Below are positions 59,033 to 64,000 of a stretch of 64,000 nucleotides of DNA, piece after piece. Position 1 is the stretch's first letter. Each line of letters opens with the position of its first letter. This stretch comes from Copromyces sp. CBS 386.78. Lineage: Eukaryota > Ascomycota > Sordariomycetes > Sordariales > Sordariaceae. The DNA lies in assembly GCA_030685235.1 (NCBI GenBank), contig MU839108.1, positions 1 through 64,000 of the forward strand, read 5' to 3'. Below the pieces are notes generated by a model. It was not told the DNA's origin. It made no database searches and saw nothing but the letters and a program-made list of their open reading frames with translations. Made by a program: the position numbers and the translations under genes.

Positions 59033-62000
59033 GACGACTCGAGGACAGGCATAGCGCAGGTTTTTGCGGATATCATTTTCTTGGGAATTACAGCGTTTAC
59101 GTGGGTTCGAAGTGCTCGAACACGCTTTACGAATAAAGATTTCTCAAAGTTTTCCATTGGTTTGGGTTAAAGAGACATCGAATACCATCACATCTTCACA
59201 CTATATTGAGCATCCCTTGTTTGTCTGCTTTGATTATTATCAACAGTTAAACTTACCTTGCTCAAATGACAATGTATATACCATCTACTGCGCGTAGTGG
59301 ACATAACCCCATAGGTTCAAGGGTCTTAGCAATCCCACCAATCTGGACATGGTAGCGACATACGGAAATCTGGTCCCGCTCCAAGACAATAGTTCAATCT
59401 CGTGATTGAGATCCTGGTAGCGTATGACATTCGATAGTGCTGGCCCTATCTAACGGCTTGTCCTTGCACGACCTGCTCTCTCCACTTGGAGGGTAGTGTA
59501 GAATCGGCACTGGATGATCGACGGGCGACCAGACCAGTTCAGGCCATTCATTCAATTTTCTTTCTCCAAGTTCCCCCCTCCCCCCTTGTTTTCACGCCAA
59601 CTCGAATGCAGCAAAGACAGGCGATGGAGACTTGGGAGTAGGGCTGATGGGGTAATTGATAACGGACTGACAATGAGGCGATGCTAACCGCTCAGTTGGT
59701 GCAGAGAACAGTCGCAGGTGAGTACCAAGGAAAGTCTTCAGTCTCCTTTCTACTGTTTAAATGGTCTTTACAACCACCGTCGTCGTCGTCAAACAACGGA
59801 GAGGAAACCGTACAAAAAGGAAACATACAAAAAAGCAAAAGTACACCACCAAGATGAGCAGTGAGACGGGCAGGTCCGAAAGAACCCGACGGGTTGACTC
59901 CAAAGGAAGAATTAAGGATCTGACACAGAACCCTAGGTACTAAACTACCGTTCCCTACACTTCCCTTCTGGGACAAGCCATCTCTGAGTAAACCCATTTT
60001 GGGGAATCGTATCACTTGCTCGACTGGCACAAAAGATCCTCAACTATACCATGCTCGCAACTAGCGTCCTTTTATCGAATTTCCGTTTTAGCTCTCTGGC
60101 GTTTGACAGGCTAACGACCTCCAGGGGTTTTACCACTGACAGAAAACGGACGAACGAGGACACTTGACAGGAACAAGCAAGCCACCAAAAGCAAAAGCGA
60201 AGCGAGCTCCGGCATACGTTAACATACGAATCCCGTCAAGTAGGATCAGGCAAGCCAACAGTGTTTTGTTCGTGACGCTATACTGTCGTAATAGCATCAT
60301 TGCCCTGACTCCATATGACTCCCATGACTCCCCTTGACGACCACACTTTTAGCACTGTCCCAACCGAATGGAACAGAACAGCATGGCATGGCACGTTCTC
60401 CTCATCGATTGTTGGAACAAACCGCAGTTGTTGATCGGACGGACGGTGTCTTTTCAACGACACTTTCACTGAATGTAACATTAGGTACACTTTCCATCTT
60501 CTTAATTCCGATCACCGTCGGCGATTACATGGTAAGTCACCTTTACCATCACTTATTCTCATTCTTTTTCCTTTGGGGACAGTAATTTATTTCTTTGCGA
60601 ACATCTGTGTCTGCGTACAGCTTGGCATATAGTACCGTAACAACACCACGACAGGGCTGCTCTTCCAAGGCCCGAGACGGCACATTAGCGTGGCCTCAGG
60701 CGGCGGCGGTACTGGGCGCCGGCTTGGCTGATATCTCTAGATCGGAAGGTGCGGTGGCCTAGGCCGGACAGGCATCGCAATTCTTCAGTCGGCCGCCGGT
60801 GGGCTCGGATCCCGCCTTGTTCTTACATAGAGACGACATCATAATGGTCTACCTGACAAGGCGGTGCCCCCTTTTTTTTGCTCTCCCCGCCATCCACGAC
60901 GAAGGAAAGCAAACGTTTATCTACACTACCGCATCTACTCATCCATAACAAATCTCCTCTTTTGGGGAAAGTCACAGCTTATGCGGGCGATTTTAGCTCC
61001 CTCTTAGCTGCATATGCAGCATCTCTCCAATAGGATTCACCTAATAATCTAACATGACCCACAGAGCATATCTGAGTAGAAGTCCCCCTATCGGTTCGAA
61101 CTATTACCTAGTTGGGGAGGCTTATCGCTTCCTTCCACGCAGCAGCGATCATGAATGTATGATCGATCCTTACCTCTCACGCTCGACGACGATCTTTCAG
61201 AGAATGGAGACAACAAGGGAGATAGATACTTACACTACCTAGCTCACTCCCCCTTCGCCGCTGGCACTTCACGCGATCACCCCTCGCTCGTCTCGTCTCA
61301 CCAGGCTTTGTCTCCCCCATTGCCCGCTAAACAGCCCGTCCGCGGCGCAGCGGCGTTTGGACGGGCTTCATCACACTTCACACTTCCCCTTCACTGGAAA
61401 TTACTGTTGTGAGGTGCCAACGTGAAGACTCGCGCATATCCTGATCTGTTGGTAAAAGGACCATCCTACCTATCCAGGCCACGTTCTTTAACCACGCGAC
61501 TAGTTTGTCCGTACGGTCGGACCCAAACGCCGACGGCAATTTGTCAGGAAGATTGGTTGTAAGTGGATTGTTAAGCGACTACATAGTATACTTTATAATG
61601 TCCAAACACGGTGCTGGCTGTCGGATGTCTACTCCGGCCGACCCAGCCGTTCTACTAGCTCCTCTCAAGGCCGACTTTCTACATGACAACCCTAGCTATC
61701 CCACATCATTCTCTACTACCCGAACCTTATGTTAAGGGGGCCTTTCCTTGGCAGCAGTCGGTTCGACACTCGTCTTCATTCGATTATGTAAGTTCATGAT
61801 ATACGGATACGGATTAGCCGCCAGGCATTTTCGACGTTCGAAGAAGATTTTTGGTTTTGCTCGAATAGGTATAGGGCGTGTTTGGTTCGATCAACAAAAT
61901 AGAATTTTGTATGGGGAAATTATCCCTGTCAGCCAATATATTGTAAAACGTAAGATAGATCCGGCGTCGGACCTCCTTTACCCCCTGTAACCCCCCTTTA

Positions 62001-62124
62001 CCCCCCTGTTAGCTTCCTGCACTAGATTCTTGGCCGTACCCCCCCTATATACGCCCTGCATATGCTTGTATGAAGTCGTATCAGCTTCCTAATCCGGTAT
62101 AGTAATAGTTTATTCTATTGGTTT

Positions 62125-62154
62125 CTATCTTTATAGGTTGGACTATAAAGATAG
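62125..62154. repeat. Perfect 12-bp inverted repeat (hairpin)
   Basis: CTATCTTTATAG (62125-62136) and CTATAAAGATAG (62143-62154) are perfect reverse complements around GTTGGA. It lies 107 bp upstream of the Harbinger-type relic and may be a sub-terminal structure of that element. Confidence 0.6.
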
Positions 62155-62261
62155 AGTATTTTATTGGTTAATAGGGGTATTGAGGTTATAGCGGGAGCGA
62201 AGGGAACCCCCCCTCGAATTGCGTTTTTAACCGTTAATACTTAACGAAATATAATATTATA

Positions 62262-63260
62262 ATGGATCCTATTCGACAGCGTATCTTTACGTTCTTTATA
62301 GTTATACTTCTAGCCGTCGCCGCTATTATCTAGACTATCCGCCTTCGAAGAAGCGATAATACCGTATATAGATCGGTCTATACCGATAGGGACGAAGGCG
62401 AAGAGGTTATTCGTGATACCCTCCACCCAAATTGTAAAATTAAGTTGTTTAATCTATGCCGTATATAATATTAACCGTTCGTCCAATTGGTCGCTTAGAT
62501 ATTATAATATATTGCTATATACGGTACGAGATGGATATCCCTCGAATAGAAGCTTATGACCTTCTTATATATATATGCTTATAATAAGATTTAGCGAGAA
62601 GTTTCTCATCGGTTTAACTATAGTACCGAAACGATTAGCCGTAATTTTTACGAGATTTTAGGCGCTATAGTTCTATTATATTATTATATTATTAAGCTTC
62701 CCCCTCTTAATATAATATATAATTTAGGAAACGCGGCGTCGGTATTGTATTTTAGGGATTACTTAGGCGTAATCGATAGTATTTTAATTTACGTATAGGT
62801 ATATAAATTAAAGACTGAAACGTGGCGAGGTCGAAAGGGATATATATATTAGAATATAATAATCGTTGTTAATTTAAATGGTTTTTTTATATATATTCTG
62901 CTGGGAGCTAAAGGATTGATATACGACTTTAGAATTATATAATTAATATTCGATATAAGTAGCTTCGAAATCCTAAATAGTAAATTTTATTTTGCTAATG
63001 TAGGGTATTATATACGACGTAGTATTCTTATCCTATATTTAGCGATTCGATATTATTTTAACGAATAGGGGTAAGGTATTAGTCGACCGAAAATATAAAA
63101 AGAATTATATAATATAAAGTATTCGAAATATCGTATAAAGGTTAAAATCGTAATAAATATATTAAAGAAGAAGTAAAAAGTAGTAAGGTCGAATACGCCC
63201 GAATACGATATTAGGACTTAAATTAATATCGTATTCGCAATTACAACGCTTTATAATTAG
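62262..63260 (+). pseudogene. PIF/Harbinger-type transposase relic inactivated by RIP without indels
   Basis: From ATG 62262 a single frame of 332 codons runs to TAG 63258-63260. It is interrupted by 15 in-frame stops, all TAA or TAG and none TGA, as expected from CAA/CAG or TGG codons hit by RIP. Motifs of the DDE_Tnp_4 (PIF/Harbinger, plant transposon protein) family appear in order: REVSHRFNYSTETISRNF (helix-turn-helix-like), LGVIDSI at about residue 172 (family GAIDGTHI, first catalytic Asp), TWRGRKGY at 188, NLNGFFIYILLGAKGLIYDFR with the second conserved Asp at 222, FANVGYY at about 245 (family ADAGY, Asp now Asn), RSILILYLAIRYYFNE, SRPK and a NIVFAITTLYN end. In vivo it would have encoded the cut-and-paste transposase; it is dead now. 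Confidence 0.82.
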
Positions 63261-64000
63261 ATCTAATATAATGACCTAAACGGTCTAAAAGTTAATAATA
63301 ATAATAATAAAAGGGACGAAAGAAATAAAGCTAACGATAGTAACGGTTACGCTCGTATTAATGATAATAGGGATAAGATTATAGTAAATATAAATATCGA
63401 ATAAAACGAGAGGATAATAGGGTTTAAAAATATATTTACCTAAAGGATATAGTAAGGCTATTATTGCTAGCGACGGATAGAGAAAGTACGCTAGGTAGAA
63501 GGTAGGCAAGTACGGCAATAATAATTTATTATAATACTAGCTACTTTTTATATCTTTATCCAAATTTTATTATAATAGTATTATTTTATTCGCTAGACTA
63601 AATTAAATCGATTAATACCGATTATATCAAATTTGGAACTGAATTAAAAGAGCTATTAGTATTGTAAAATCGACCCTTTACATAGGGTTAGGATCTGCAT
63701 ATTACGGTCGCGGGTATATATTACTATATTTACCTTATATTTATAGTTTTACTACCTATTTAGGCCTAGATTTACTAGATTTCACTGCCCTAATTTTACT
63801 GCCCAATTAAGCTCAAATTTTACTGGATTTTACTACCCAATTGAGCCTAGATTATTATACTTATTAGATTTCTAACTTTATAATATTTCGTAATTGTTCA
63901 AACCCCTATATCTCCTAATAATAATAATATCGCATCGTAACAATACAATTATACTTCACGAAATAACTTTTCAACTACAATATATACAAATACGATAATA

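Larger units (their letters stand above)
58824..62261. other. Non-coding region leading into the right AT-rich block
   Basis: It contains the 3' flank of the bZIP gene with a T28 tract (59005-59032), then DNA with only short open frames and no domains. Composition shifts toward AT-rich, RIP-like sequence at about 62040-62200, after C-rich repeats (TTACCCCC-type words at about 61978-62010). A 12-bp perfect inverted repeat with a 6-nt loop lies at 62125-62154. Confidence 0.5.
62040..64000. repeat. RIP-mutated AT-rich region (right flank)
   Basis: Same signature as the left edge: TpA-rich, few CpA or TpG, CpG still present. It holds the Harbinger-type relic at 62262-63260. From 63261 to the end I see no decodable frame; ACTGCCC/TTTTACT-type words repeat at about 63750-63850. 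Confidence 0.88.

Noticed and set aside
1..64000. CRISPR arrays, operons, ribosome binding sites or phage genes
   Set aside because: The DNA is clearly eukaryotic, with spliced genes; no direct-repeat/spacer arrays are seen.

Overview
This is a window of filamentous ascomycete nuclear DNA, most likely from a Neurospora/Sordaria-type member of the Sordariales. The evidence is: short GT-AG introns of 52-281 nt with CTAAC/CTGAC-like branch sites; clearly recognisable orthologues of Neurospora cpc-1 (GCN4), the beta-tubulin gene tub-2 (six introns, including the very early MREI exon) and fungal gcn20; and both window edges made of AT-rich DNA with the signature of repeat-induced point mutation (RIP), where CpA and TpG are almost absent, TpA is in excess and CpG is kept.

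Layout. Positions 1 to about 9050 are a RIP-destroyed transposon graveyard; the integrase end of a Ty3/gypsy-type polyprotein can still be read at about 4440-5330. From about 9050 to about 62000 the base composition is normal. This part holds six confident or probable protein genes and one tRNA: a CECR1/ADGF-type adenosine deaminase (about 11.85-14.0 kb, +), an orphan four-helix membrane protein (16.2-17.9 kb, +), the bZIP activator cpc-1 with its upstream ORFs (21.3-22.9 kb, +), gcn20 (24.2-26.5 kb, -), a 1135-residue low-complexity protein (34.2-37.9 kb, +), tub-2 (39.9-41.8 kb, +), tRNA-Cys (43.07 kb, +) and a second, short-zipper bZIP factor (57.8-58.8 kb, +). From about 62 kb to the end the DNA is AT-rich and RIP-damaged again. 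It contains a 999-bp PIF/Harbinger-type transposase relic whose reading frame is intact except for 15 in-frame TAA/TAG codons.

The functional theme is general amino acid control. cpc-1/GCN4 is the transcriptional output and GCN20 is a ribosome-associated activator of the GCN2 kinase that feeds it; the two genes are convergent neighbours 1.35 kb apart. The cpc-1 leader has short uORFs, a 41-codon uORF in a strong context, no other AUG before the main start, and a CPC1 reading frame that stays open for about 740 nt upstream of that start.

Very long non-coding stretches (26.5-34.2 kb and 43.2-57.7 kb) hold no gene I can support. Two non-autonomous inverted-repeat elements lie in the non-coding DNA, at 9659-10020 and 48697-49025. 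I do not see a clearly new biological system. The best leads are these two MITE-like elements, the Harbinger relic and the cpc-1 leader.
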